64,000 bases of DNA from positions 744,001-808,000 of the forward strand of contig WHUZ01000008.1 in the NCBI GenBank assembly GCA_015179045.1, given 5' to 3'. The stretch is from Kalaharituber pfeilii (lineage: Eukaryota > Ascomycota > Pezizomycetes > Pezizales > Pezizaceae). Shown in pieces: positions 29,902-40,922 of the stretch. The notes below the pieces were generated by a model. It made no database searches. It was not told the DNA's origin and saw only the letters and a list, made by a program, of their open reading frames with translations. Each line of letters opens with the position of its first letter. Within the stretch, counting starts at the first letter, position 1. The translations under genes were made by a program, and so were the position numbers.

Positions 29902-32667
29902 TTAGTGTTCGCTGGAGTAGTTAGATTCGGTGTAATGCCACTCTGTTTTTATTAGGTCCTGAGATTTAGGAAGGTGATACTGACATATTGCTGTGATTCC
30001 CTCATCCTCATGATCTGAATCCAAGGGAGCTACAATATCCGTCTCGGCTCTATTGCCTTTAAGCTGAATCTGTTTATCGAGAACATACATTCGCCATTCC
30101 GTGGAAAACTCTGGACGAAGCAAGATTGTCGTTTCATTACCAGGATCAAAAGGCTTCACAGCCCACTTCCCCCAATTGGGATGATTCAGCACTCGGCCAT
30201 CCACCAGGAAATAGCCAATAGTCAATGAAAAAGCATGCCAGATTCCCATGGAACTTGAGAGCGCTTCCCAGGTAACGAGAGAGAAGTCGAATTTTTCTGC
30301 CAATTTGTAAAGTCTTATTATATGCTTGTTGAGGTCAGGCCAGTGAGGTGGTAGTTGTGCCGGGGTTGAAAGTTGTAACCATCTGAGATGAATGGCTTCG
30401 TCAGGAGGGACCCTGAACAAGGGATTATCAACAATTGGTCCATTATAATACTGGGAAGATAACTCAGTCTGCGGAACCCGTGAGGAAGAGCCTTGTGAGC
30501 CGTACCGCTGCTCGCGGGGTGGCGCACTGAAAATTTGTGAGAATATGAGGGTGCTTGTAGGCACTGCAAGCTCCTGTAATGCAATTATATTGGGAAGTGA
30601 CTGGCTACAAGATTGGCCCTCTCCTTCGGAGGCTGGCAATTTTCTTAGACCATGAGGGTCGTCAGTACTCCAGGGTATCTTTGATATCATCTTCTTATCC
30701 CATCTGGTGTATCTCTCGCTAGGTGGCAGCGGTGTATGGCTTACGCAATGAGGAATGGAATCTTCAGGCAGGTCTTCCACACTTTGGTCTTCTGTGTCTG
30801 GTATAACTGCCTTTTGCTTCCCAACCTTATCAGGCGCAATTTGAGGTTCTTGTTGCTCCAGAGAAGTACATTCAAGTGCTTCTTCAGCTAAGGCTCCATC
30901 TATGGCAACGTTGATTTTAGTGTCTTCACCGGCGTGCAAAGCTACTTTGTTTTCTAGTCTTGATATAACAGTGTGACAGGGCGCTCCTGGAGTATCAGTT
31001 TGACTACTAGGAAAATTGACATATTGGAAGAAACCAACATAGGATGTCTCTTCTTCAACGCCCAGAGCTTTCATCTTTCCTTTTCCTTCGACTGTTGAAT
31101 CAGGGCTCTGTGAATCCGGTACGTTCGAACTAAGTCGCAGCGGAGTTTCAATAGACGTCCCTCGGTTTTCGTGCTGATATGTTGAATAATCGCTCAGAAG
31201 GTCTGATACTTGGATACTTCCAATGGTCGCTTTTGGGAGGCGTTTAGTACTGTGACCAACTCTCGTTTCCACCTCCTTTTCAATATCTCGTGTTTGATCG
31301 TCTTGTGAGGATTGATCCTGTACAACAGCAGGTATTGTTAACTTCTCAGACGCACTGTATGCTGGAAGTAGATTTGGCCGTCTAATATTCTCTCCGATAA
31401 CGTTGAAAGTGAGTTCATCTCTTTCTGAATAGCTTTGAGAGGATGTGTTATCATTTGCTTTCTGACTCAACTCGAGAGCAGACTCCCGCCGTGCTATCAC
31501 TGGCATCGCTGAGGGTACTGGGCGGTCCTCCAACCGTTGAAAATGAGGAGAATCCGCCGGGTTTTGTACTACGTCCGCTGCCATTGATGTTAAAGGCACC
31601 CCAGAGGGATCAGAAGGCCCTCTAATCTTCGAGTCCAAAATGGAGACTAGACTTCGCATCCAGGGATTCGCTTTTGATTCTGGGTATTGAGAGAGAAGCT
31701 TGATATGCCTTTCTGCAGCCAAAGCGTGATAATAAGCACTCTTGGGCATAGGGCTAGTCTCCGTTTGGGATGCTTCCACCACTAAAGCAGCATCCTTACT
31801 AATGGGTGCTGGAGCTTCTGGCTCTTCTGCAGGGTTACAAGCCCGCTTCTTTCTAGGCCGCTTTAGTTCTGTTCGTTGTATAGACTGTATATCCACCATG
31901 CGTGGCTTAGCATGAATATGATGGTACAGGTAACTCCCTGGTGTAACTTCCTGTCGAAAGCCATCATCATTCTCAATAAAATGCTGTCTCTCCTTTGGTA
32001 TTGTTCTGGCCTCCTCTGACAGGACTGCAGCGCTATCTGGGGACTGGATGGCCGCGCGCGAATCAGTACGAGTGTCAATGGACTGTGAGATATATTCGGC
32101 TTTGTCACCACTCTCCAGACTGGGATTTGATATCTTCCTGCTGCAACTGGGTCTCCCACTAGGTTCATCGCGTGATTGGGCAACAATTTCTTTGTCTGCA
32201 ACATATGGGCCACCCATATCTGAACCTTTCTCAAGCTGTTGTTCCTCACGAGAAGGCATCAATGGTGCTTCCGAGCCTGCTCTGCAGTGTTCATTTTCCG
32301 TAGGGAGATCCGAAGTATTCGAGTTCTGTTTAGATAAGCTCTTATAGCCAGAACCTCCTGCCTGCTGCTGCTCCTCTGCTGAGTGTGAATTATCCTGACT
32401 AACAGCTGCGTTGGCCGCCGTAGTGGCTATTCTGGTCCTCATCGAGTGCTGTGCTATCACAGTATCGCTGTGAACCCCTCCAGTTACGGGATTTGTACTG
32501 AACCTCCTGGATACATCTACTCTACTTTTCCCTTCTTGCCAGCGGCAGAGAGGACAGAAGCAAGGTGCCAAAGATTTCGGCTGAATAGCTGACGGAGATT
32601 GATTGTAGCCCTCAGTTGGATCGAAAATTGGACTTAATGAGAGCCTCTTTCGGCGTCTTGGAGGCAT
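29902..32667 (-). CDS. Uncharacterised protein, ~920 aa
   Basis: Single long frame from the ATG at 32667 (MPPRRRKRLSLSP). It contains a possible nuclear localisation signal PPRRRKR at the start and another basic cluster near residue ~270 (KRPRKKRACNPAEE). The first ~720 residues are low-complexity and Ser/Glu/Gln-rich, as in disordered nuclear proteins. The C-terminal ~170 residues look folded: PLFRVPPDEAIHLRWLQLST, HWPDLNKHIIRLYKLAEKFD, MGIWHAFSLTIGYFLVDGR, HPNWGKWAVKPFDP. I do not recognise a named family. Read without splicing it ends in SNYSSEH at 29902, but an additional exon at 29577-29803 is likely. The upstream region shows no partner gene. Confidence 0.6.
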   Translation of the reverse strand: MPPRRRKRLSLSPIFDPTEGYNQSPSAIQPKSLAPCFCPLCRWQEGKSRVDVSRRFSTNPVTGGVHSDTVIAQHSMRTRIATTAANAAVSQDNSHSAEEQQQAGGSGYKSLSKQNSNTSDLPTENEHCRAGSEAPLMPSREEQQLEKGSDMGGPYVADKEIVAQSRDEPSGRPSCSRKISNPSLESGDKAEYISQSIDTRTDSRAAIQSPDSAAVLSEEARTIPKERQHFIENDDGFRQEVTPGSYLYHHIHAKPRMVDIQSIQRTELKRPRKKRACNPAEEPEAPAPISKDAALVVEASQTETSPMPKSAYYHALAAERHIKLLSQYPESKANPWMRSLVSILDSKIRGPSDPSGVPLTSMAADVVQNPADSPHFQRLEDRPVPSAMPVIARRESALELSQKANDNTSSQSYSERDELTFNVIGENIRRPNLLPAYSASEKLTIPAVVQDQSSQDDQTRDIEKEVETRVGHSTKRLPKATIGSIQVSDLLSDYSTYQHENRGTSIETPLRLSSNVPDSQSPDSTVEGKGKMKALGVEEETSYVGFFQYVNFPSSQTDTPGAPCHTVISRLENKVALHAGEDTKINVAIDGALAEEALECTSLEQQEPQIAPDKVGKQKAVIPDTEDQSVEDLPEDSIPHCVSHTPLPPSERYTRWDKKMISKIPWSTDDPHGLRKLPASEGEGQSCSQSLPNIIALQELAVPTSTLIFSQIFSAPPREQRYGSQGSSSRVPQTELSSQYYNGPIVDNPLFRVPPDEAIHLRWLQLSTPAQLPPHWPDLNKHIIRLYKLAEKFDFSLVTWEALSSSMGIWHAFSLTIGYFLVDGRVLNHPNWGKWAVKPFDPGNETTILLRPEFSTEWRMYVLDKQIQLKGNRAETDIVAPLDSDHEDEGITAICQYHLPKSQDLIKTEWHYTESNYSSEH

Positions 32668-33929
32668 TAGTAACAACTTGACACAGACTCAGCTACTGTA
32701 CGTTGTGACAATACACCACTGTGAATCAGCACTTAGCATAAATTTGGTAATAAAGGGAGAAGTAGTGAGATCGTGCGCTTATGACAATTTCTCTTCGCCT
32801 TTAAGTTCATTCGCATCCTGTCCTCCTTTTGTTGGCACGGAGTTGGTAAAAACTCATCGTTGAAATAGTGATGTACGTTGATTCCGAGTGACCAGAGTGC
32901 GAAGGCTGGTGACGAGTGCTCATAACTAGGACATGCCAGCTGGCGGTAGTACAAATACCCTACATGTCAAGCAAGAGGTCCACATAATAAACCCCTCAGG
33001 TCTACAGGATTGATCAAGCAATCGTGAAGCCGCTGTATATCGGAGCGACTGTATAGAGGTGCTGATGGAACGGATGAGCGTAATTACTGCACGTCCTCTA
33101 TGAACACACAGATCTCAAGGTGCACTGCCCGCAGTTACCCTGTTATGTCATGAGCACTCGTAGAGACGAATACTGCATGATCCCACGGAGCCCCGGTACG
33201 TTTATAACCGGCGGGCGCGAGTGCACTAAGTATAATTATAAGCTGATCAAATGTTAACGGCCAACTCGAAGGCTTCTCAACCAAACAACCGCCAGTGGTG
33301 CGCCTAATGTGAGTCTACAAAGCCGTTGAATGATGTGTTGGCAGTTTAGACCATGTACATGTGCTGTCGATGTTGTGCGCTGACGGTTAGGCACATAGGA
33401 CGTAACGCTCTCTCCGCCACTCTGAGCTAGGTCAGGCCAGCTTTCCTCTGCTGTTCGTTCTCAAATACATATTCCCTTTCACAAAATATAAATTCAAATT
33501 GTGAGATAACCTTCTCTAAGGCCCTCTCACACTGTCCTCGTTACCGTATACTTCAATTTCGTGGTGTGTATGAGCGCTCGAATGATGCCAATCAGTACAT
33601 ACATGTACTTGTCCAGTCTTTAGTATGCACATGACTGGCAACACACACGTGCGCCTGCATTACACACGACTGCTAATGAGTCGCGTGATGCCCTCTTCCA
33701 TGGCCAAGACCTCCAGCTGGCCTCGCAATGTAATACATCCTCAAGTCAGCATTGTATGATTGGGCTCGAGGCCGCATATGCAGTGTATAGACAGATGATC
33801 CAAATCGGAATGTGTTGCAATCCAAACTAATAGGTTAAGTAGAAGTATCATAGCTACTGCACAACCAGTGTCATGACCATATATGGTGTTTGAGAGGTAA
33901 TACCAGTGTTTTTAACTTGACACCGCCTT
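32668..33929. other. Intergenic, no gene seen
   Basis: About 1.25 kb of unique sequence of average composition. Only short open frames; no tRNA-like fold or repeat recognised. Confidence 0.4.
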
Positions 33930-34193
33930 AACCGTGGCCAGGGGGGGCAGATGCGGTGAGAGGCCCACCAAAAGCGAAGGAAGGCAAGAGAGACCCCCTG
34001 GGGAAGATGCTGGGGTGGGCGGGCGATGAACACCTTTTTTCCTTTTTCCAATTTCCTTTCTGTTATCCGGGTGGGCGGAAAGAGAAAGAGGCGGGCCTTT
34101 TCATACATACTTTATTTCCTTACTCTCCTTTGTACCTAACCTCGCCATAGCCCTTAGGGCGGCATGCGAGTAATAATATAAAAAAAAAAAAAA
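33930..34193 (+). mobile_element. 5'-truncated A-tailed retroelement fragment
   Basis: Ends in the tail CTCGCCATAGCCCTTAGGGC...GCATGCGAGTAATAATATA and a 14-nt A-run (34180-34193). The tail contains the GCCCTTAGGGC hairpin also found in the HAL1-like element (14691-14701, antisense) and, diverged, at 52227-52290. The upstream 230 bp are purine/GC-rich and may be 3' coding or UTR sequence of the same family. A loose candidate duplication (GCCTTAACC at ~33924 against GGCCTTTAACC after the tail) is not exact. Confidence 0.6.
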
Positions 34194-34344
34194 GGCCTTT
34201 AACCTCGTATACAGGTACTAGGCTTCTATTGGGCGATGGCTGCATAAGCTATCATAGCGCTGGGAAAGACGCTCCGAAGTTTGTTCGAGGAGGGGGAGAT
34301 ATAACACCACCTTTGATCTCCCAGCGGTTTCTCAGAGGGATAAG

Positions 34345-36644
34345 CTAAACTATATGCCCTGGGCAGCTAGTCCTAATATCTGAAAAGAAAGTTGAGGAGC
34401 TGTGTAGCCTCGTTGCACAAATGATGCAACTGCAGAACCTAACTTGTACTAGTAGCTGCTTGTCAAATTCTAGGGACGAAAACAGACTTAAATATTCAAT
34501 CTTCAGCATGCTATTCATGTCTTCATAGTCTGTCTCTAAAGACATGACCTGTGATTCAAGACAAAACGGCCCAAGCTAATCAACTTACTCCAAAAGCAGG
34601 TCTGCAAAATGCATGTACAGTTTAAAGTAGCAAACACTCAAAGCTGGATCTCAGCAACTCCTTACATGAGGTCGAATTGTTAAAGCATCCTGAACAGTCC
34701 TAATCCTGTCCAACTCAACAATTTCGATGCAGCTGTCTGAAAACCTGAAAATACTACCAATCCTCCACATCTCCCGAGATGTCTCCAGAAATTTGAGCAA
34801 AGAAAGTTCAAAGTTTAAAACGAAATTTTGGTCCATTCGTCCACATGTATCGACCATTGCATACAGTAATTGGTTTCGAGTCTGTGCGGCTGCGCTCCGA
34901 TTTTTCAAAGCAACCCTGCACTAAAAGTACGTGGCCCAAATTAAAAATAGTAGTCTTTGGTTTCCCTCTTGGTGCTCTCATATGCGACACATATTGTGGC
35001 GTAGGCGCAAACGCACCTGTTTGCTGCATGATTATGTGGAAGAATGTCCCCAACATTAATTGACAACAATTCTGGTATTCTGACAGTAATGGCTGGCATA
35101 ATGTATCTAGTGGCAGAGGCATCTCGTATGTCATGTACGCCACTTGCCGTATATGGCGAGCAGTTCTTTATCATGGCTGAGGTAGTTTCAGAAGCAATCC
35201 AAGTCGGCATCCCTCCTGCGCCCGCTCTCGCTATGTTGACTTCTCCAGCCTTATTTAGCCTCCAGTTTTGCAGCAAATTGGTTGTTACCTGGTGCTTTGC
35301 CCGTGGCTCCGGGTGTCTCAGCTGCAATAAAGTGAAGTCATGATCAAGGTCACGAATATCAATGTCCCATTCATATGGTACAAGTCGCACAGATTTCGGT
35401 GATTTCCGCTCGTACACAATATCCATGCCGCTATATGGGTTCGTATCATTCATAAATGTGCGGAGAGCGTCCTGTTCCGTGAGGTCAACAAGAATGATCC
35501 CAATCTTGTATATCCAATCTACGTCTTCATCTACTCCTGCCTCTACTGTGAGATGCTGAAGACATATTCTCGTCATACGGTCCTCAACAACTCTGTCAAA
35601 CTTGTCCGGTCCGTTTGCTGCCACATCGTCAATAAGGAGAAGGTCCCTGGAGCCATGAAATTTGCCGCGCTCCACTAATGCGGGTCGAATTTCTGAAAAT
35701 GGAGGATGTCGATAATGACGCTTCTTTGTATAATTGCACAGCTTGTGAGAGAACACAAATGGTTGTTCGAGAGCCCTGAGAGTAGGGTATGCATGCCAAC
35801 GTTTCACTACAAAATCGACTCGCTCGCACTCTGCAAAGTTCGTAATGTCAATTTCTGACGCTAACGATTCATCCGAACTGATAGAGATGGTGTCACAATC
35901 TCCTCTGAGTCGAATTGCTTTGTATTCCGGTTTCGGTAAGGAGGATAACCGATATGGGGAGTAAAACGTATCTTGAGCGTTAGCCTCATCCTGATCAATA
36001 ATTTGGTGTTGACCCGCAGCATCTTCCTTAGTAGAGGTAGTGTCCTCTTCAGCAGCCACAATCTCATCCCGACCAAGAGCATCCTCAGCAGCCGCAGTCT
36101 TGTCGTGATCATTAGCATTGGCAACGATTGTCTTAACTTGGTCGATATCAATAGTCTCATCTCCAGCAGCATCAGTTTCTTCTTGAGCTTTGAAAGTCGA
36201 CTCATCTTCGTCCACAGCCCCTTCTTGTCTGGTAGTTTCATCCGGGGCAATAGTTTGATCATGCGCAGTAGCAGGCTTGCACTGACAGACCTCAATTTCA
36301 CCATGAGTAACATCATGTGTAATAATATCATCCAGAACGACTATAGCCGTTCCATCTTTACACACGGTATCATCTTGAACAACCGCACCCTGGTAAACAA
36401 CCATCTCATCTTCAGGGGCAATCTTGCCATTTGTGTCAGCATTCTCTGTTGCTGTTGCATGGTTCTCTGGCTCTGGTGCCAGCTGGTCCCCTTGCGGCCA
36501 TGGTGTAACGCCCCCAGCCTTCAGTGAAAAGTGTTCGGTCTGTGATGCAAGACCCACAAGTTCTAGGGCGGGGTCTCTGAGTCCCGGCTCGAGTCTGGCT
36601 ATAGTACTGTCCCTCTCGTATGGAAGACAATTTGGGACGTCCAT
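34345..36644 (-). CDS. Uncharacterised protein, three exons
   Basis: Exon 1 from ATG 36644 to 35017, exon 2 34915-34666, exon 3 34548-34345. Intron 35016-34916 has GTGCGT...GTGCAG and joins AG+G in phase; intron 34665-34549 (GTAAGG...CACAG) joins phase 0. Unspliced, exon 1 runs on to a stop at 34941. The N-terminal half is acidic and low-complexity (Asp/Glu/Thr/Ala repeats, residues ~85-230). The middle looks folded (FVVKRWHAYPTLRALEQPFVF, LLLIDDVAANGPDKFDRVVED, DWIYKIGIILVDLTEQDALR, VRLVPYEWDIDIRDLDHDFT). Exon 2 (NQLLYAMVDTCGRMDQNFVL...) and exon 3 (DYEDMNSMLKIEYLSLFSSL) are helical, but the last ~30 residues look less natural than a +1 frame (LHHLCNEATQLLNFL), so the end may be mis-framed. 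No family recognised. Confidence 0.5.
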
Positions 36645-38166
36645 GGCGAGCAGGCACCGTGTTCGTCGATGGCAATGATAAAAGCAAGTTTCGAGATCAA
36701 TATCTGTGGATAAATGCTATTAGACCTGTAGCCTATTAAAACAAAGGAGGAATTGACATCAGTATGCCCACGTAAGAGTTGTACCTTCAAACAAGGAACA
36801 AATGCAGTCCTTTGGTATTTGTGTTCGGGCTTGAATGCAGTATTTTGATACGGAATGTGAAGATATTCGTGATGTCAGTATGTTGAACGAAGTAGATGAT
36901 GTTGTGCGAATGAGAGCCGGTGGAGACGCAAGAGTGCTGGCTAGGTCAATTAGGGTTTATGAAAGCTTCCACTCACTGACGTCGACATTTAGAGAAGAGG
37001 CCTCTTTTCATGCTTTTTGCAGGGAGAAAAAATCACTTTACGGCACACTGTGATTGATGCGAGTGCACTCCTCTGCCCTACAGTGCCCTCGTAACAAATA
37101 TACCCGCCAAATTTTACACATTTGACTCCTGGTAACAATAACATTGGGCGATGCGCTCGGCCCTAGACTGGGGCCTCGAGATTAGTAGGTACAGACCTAA
37201 GCTTATCACTCCCCTTGAAACTCTTACATCTGTTGTGTTGATACAACGCAACTCTGGGCTAAGAATCAACGGATAGCGACATCCCATACACAGCAGGGAG
37301 CATTACATAGTAGTTGTCCCCATGGCTAATGCTGCTCATATTGTGCATCGCACGGTCAAGTTCTTGAACCAGGCTACTATGTTTGGTACGATGGTGCTCT
37401 CGTTCCGCGGCCGTGCAACGGCAGGCTACTGTATCGGCACAAGCCCATCTACCGATACAATCCTTTTCTAGACAGGGCTCAAATTTCAATTGCAAGTAAT
37501 GCCAGGTTAGGTGCTTCCTACGTAGTTAATGTCGGGCAGAGCTCAGCGGCAGTGCTCGGTTAGTGAGTATGAACGAAGGTCAACGTATACGAGCAGCTGC
37601 GGTGCAACCGCTACTCTGTACTTTCTCTGGTGACCAAGCCAGACTGATCATTGCTCTCGTGCCCAGACTCTACTGATCATGAGGCTAGGCACTTATGTAG
37701 CATTAGCAATTATTTTGACCTTGGGCGGGGATATGAAGGACTTGGTATGGATTGCGGTCTCCAAGTCGCACCAGTAAGCACTGTGGCAAGCTCTCGTCCT
37801 AATTGCTTGCAAACACGAGGCATTCGAACGTCTATATGGTCACAGCTTCAGTTCTTCCTCATTCTGCTTATGGACTGCAGTGGGATTAAGTGGCCGGTTC
37901 ACTTCTTGCTTTGCATATCCAATCTCAATTCTACTAGATTCGTCAAGACTAACACTTGTAATTCTGTATATACTTAATTTTACTGCATCTCAAAACAGTC
38001 TCCATGTTGTGACGAGCTATTCTACTGTTACCGTTACCAGTGAGTCAACTGAGATCTCTGGCCATCTGTACTCAGCAGAATAGTAACCCATTGCTCAGAA
38101 GATATAGAGTTACCCTAGACGATAATGAAATAGTGCAGGCTAACTACAATACAACTATTATAGAGA
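36645..38166. other. Intergenic, no gene supported
   Basis: A 72-codon ATG frame at 36835-37053 is the only notable open frame and has no recognisable domain. The remainder shows nothing. Confidence 0.35.
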
Positions 38167-38645
38167 TCAGTTTGAGCAGAATTGGGGGCGGTGTGGGCAA
38201 ATGGGCACCAGGGCGTCGAGCGGAAGGAGAGGGCGGACCAGGCGGCCACGATTGGGGCCTGCTTACCGTACCAAGACGGGCTCACAGCGGAGGAATGCAT
38301 CAGCCAACAGGCCAACTTGAATGCGGAGAGGAGGGTCAGCAGGCACGGAGTGGTAGGGTTTAGGCAACGGAAAGGTTTGCAATACAGGACTGAGGGGATT
38401 CACTTACCTGTTGACAGGGAAGGGAGTGTAGGCTGTGCGAGGAGGTAGAGGAAACGGCAGCTCACTTGGAGGAGTGTCGGGGATGGCGAGGACCGAGGGC
38501 ACCAAGATGGGGAGAGCTCAGGAACTGGCCAGCGCCAAAGGAGGGAGAGGTGAATAGAGCCAAGGACTTCGCGGAAGCGGTAGCAGAGGCCCTGCAAGGG
38601 AGTCAGGAAACGAGGGTCGTGGGGCATGAGTTATGCAATTTCTAA
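38167..38645 (+). pseudogene. LINE ORF2 remnant: RNase H end and terminal zinc motif
   Basis: In one frame VWANGHQGVERKERADQAA matches the final RNase H motif (His...Gly-x-Glu...Ala-Asp). About 200 nt later, in another frame, CRLCEEVEETAAHLEEC is the CCHC motif that ends many LINE ORF2 proteins, followed by a Trp/Pro-rich tail to TAA at about 38645. The frame changes between them show decay. It belongs to a different LINE family than the one at 21840: the residues and spacing differ. No poly(A) follows. Confidence 0.65.
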
Positions 38646-39121
38646 GATATCAGTTTAGTTATCGAAAACACTGTAAACTACCAGAGTTTTCATTATAAAC
38701 ACTATCAAGATATCGATTGCCTAAATGGCGTTTCTCCGTCCAATAAATCGCCCTCACACGGGATCTAGACTTATTCTGGACTGCTTTGAAAACCAGTGGA
38801 TTCAAACGGATTGCGGAAAAGTGCATATGTACTATCTGTATAAGACAATTGATTCCACATTTATCACTTGAACCTTCAGGTTGATTCTCCCTCCGCCTCG
38901 TTTACTTCCAAGATTCATACAAACACCCAGTCTACATTTTCCATAAGGTTCTTCATGATATTATCTTTTCTTTGTCTTTTTGCCCACCGTCTTTTATTTA
39001 AGGCACCACTTTACCCCCATGAAGTGATCCAACTCATCAAACTCAACTGGAATTCGTACTACCACAACCTGCTGCGGCTTCAATAAGATACGAACCTTTC
39101 TTGTATTCGACAGTCTCCACC
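38646..39121. other. Intergenic, promoter side of the next gene
   Basis: AT-rich; no further feature seen. Confidence 0.35.
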
Positions 39122-39583
39122 ATGCTGAATTGTGTGTTGCGCTCCCTTTGGCGTATGCCACATCGCTGCTCCCTTCCCATGAACCCATATTCAGTTGCGG
39201 AACGAAATATCTGTTATGCTGTGACTAGGGGGCGCGTTCCCGGCGTTTATAAGAAGTAAGTCATCTCCTTGCCCTGGAGCTACCCAAATCTTCTGGCATA
39301 ATTCTTATAATTTGATTGACCATGCTCACCTATGCTCTTTTCCGCATCTAGTGCGTCGGATGCGTATGAGCAAGTGCACCGATTTAGCAACGGATGTATG
39401 CGCAAATTCGAGGATCCAGCTCAAGCTCGTGAATGGATTCACCGAGACAATAAATACAAGCAGCTTCTCGACATCAAGGAGCATACGTCCTTGCAGGGGA
39501 GGGTGACAGTCGGTAGTGACAACGGTCGAAAGGATATTTTGGAACCAATTATAGAATGGAAAAAGATAAACATCAAGATCTGA
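39122..39583 (+). CDS. Orphan RNase HI N-terminal (hybrid-binding) domain protein
   Basis: Two exons, 39122-39255 and 39352-39583, separated by a 96-nt GTAAGT...CTAG intron; AA+T joins in phase to give 121 aa. The junction restores the domain: NICYAVTRGRVPGVYKK + N-ASDAYEQVHRFSNGCM...KFEDPAQAREWI. This is the Cauli_VI/viroplasmin-like fold that binds RNA/DNA hybrids or dsRNA at the N-terminus of eukaryotic RNase H1: aromatic Tyr at the strand start, the GVY...W/A-x-A-x-x-QV turn, then the conserved F-x-x-x-x-E/Q-A helix. No RNase H catalytic domain follows before the stop, so it could bind but not cleave hybrids. It may be a trimmed RNase H1 paralogue. The N-terminal 27 residues are basic/hydrophobic and could target mitochondria, which is only a suggestion. 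Confidence 0.65.
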
Positions 39584-40660
39584 TCCTTAGATGAGCTTAG
39601 ATGCAGTTATGGGATCCAGAAAAGTGGGGATTTGTTGTTTGATAATAGCCTACTAGTTTAAGGGGCTCATGAATTTCAACAGCCTCGAACAAATATCATA
39701 GCCAATAGAACTGTAGTTTGACTCTAGTCTCGTGGTAGTCTCGTGGACTGGTTGCACTGGATCGCTGAATGAGGTAGTCATCCAAAATCAATCTGAGGAG
39801 ATTACATCAGTACTTAGTGATCAAGTGCCGACATTTTCGGTTCCAGCGCCGCAATTGAGATGCACATACCTCCTAGTCCTCGTCCTCTGTACCCGATCAC
39901 CGGCACCCTCGCCTCTCTCCATGATGGCCACCTCTAGATCCAGAGTCTGGTCTTCGGTCTAACATTGCTGGTATCGCTTGCATTGCAGTAGTATTGAATG
40001 TGTTGCTACATTCGCTGTCAGCAACGGCGCATGGTCCGCATCACTCGCATAACAAGTCATCCTCATATCCCTCAAGGGTACAACAGTTGAGACTCCGCTT
40101 CCTCCACTGAGACCACTGCCCCGGCAGAAAATGGCCAACCTCGGGGGTTACTGAGGCGTCGAGACTCTTAAGTATTCCACCCCTGTGGCCCCATTGCCTC
40201 CGTCACATCAACCATTCTCGGCTCCATCATTGCCGCTGTCTCAACCATTCACCTCCCCAAACCCAAATGAATTTCGTCAGCCCGGTAGCATCAGAGACGT
40301 ATAATCCCGAATTATCACAGGTGAACCCCTCCATGATGCACACCGCAATACTCATCTGTTTGCCCCGAACCAGATTCTGGCTTCCGTAACGCATATGTAG
40401 GAAATTCATTGGATCTAACATGCGCAGAAAGCGCTCGTCAACACTGTTTGTCAAGCTGTGTGTAACATGCAGAATTGAATATCTAGCCCGCACGAATTTT
40501 TAACTACCCACTATGAATGATATATTGTCTTCCCACACATCGCTGACTGATGACTCTACCTTTTACAAACATCTGGCCCCCACCTCCCCTCTTCCTTGTA
40601 CTCGTCTGCTTCATCTCGTCGATTATCTACCGCTTATATCCGATTACATCCCGTATCCGC

Positions 40661-40701
40661 CATGATTGCCATGATTGCCATGATTGCCATGATTGCCACC
40701 T
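40661..40701 (+). repeat. 9-bp microsatellite
   Basis: Four to five perfect copies of CATGATTGC. Confidence 0.9.
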
Positions 40702-40886
40702 TCTTTCGACACTGGTGCGGCTCTTGCACCTGCTACTACTGCAGCCTTCGTTGCTGAGGTGGTCGGCGCCGCCCGATGATTGTGGGAAGGAATATTAGGA
40801 TTGTGATAACGAAGAGGAGGAGGCTGGAGGCTGGGTGCCTATGTAAATCGTATAAGGGAGATGGATGCGAGGCAGCCCTAGGCATC

Positions 40887-40922
40887 GGGGGGGTGGGGGG
40901 TGGGGGGTGGGGGTCATGGGGG
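40887..40922 (+). other. G-run cluster, possible G-quadruplex
   Basis: Five runs of five to seven G separated by single T or short spacers. This satisfies the usual G4 pattern; whether it forms is not shown. Confidence 0.5.
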
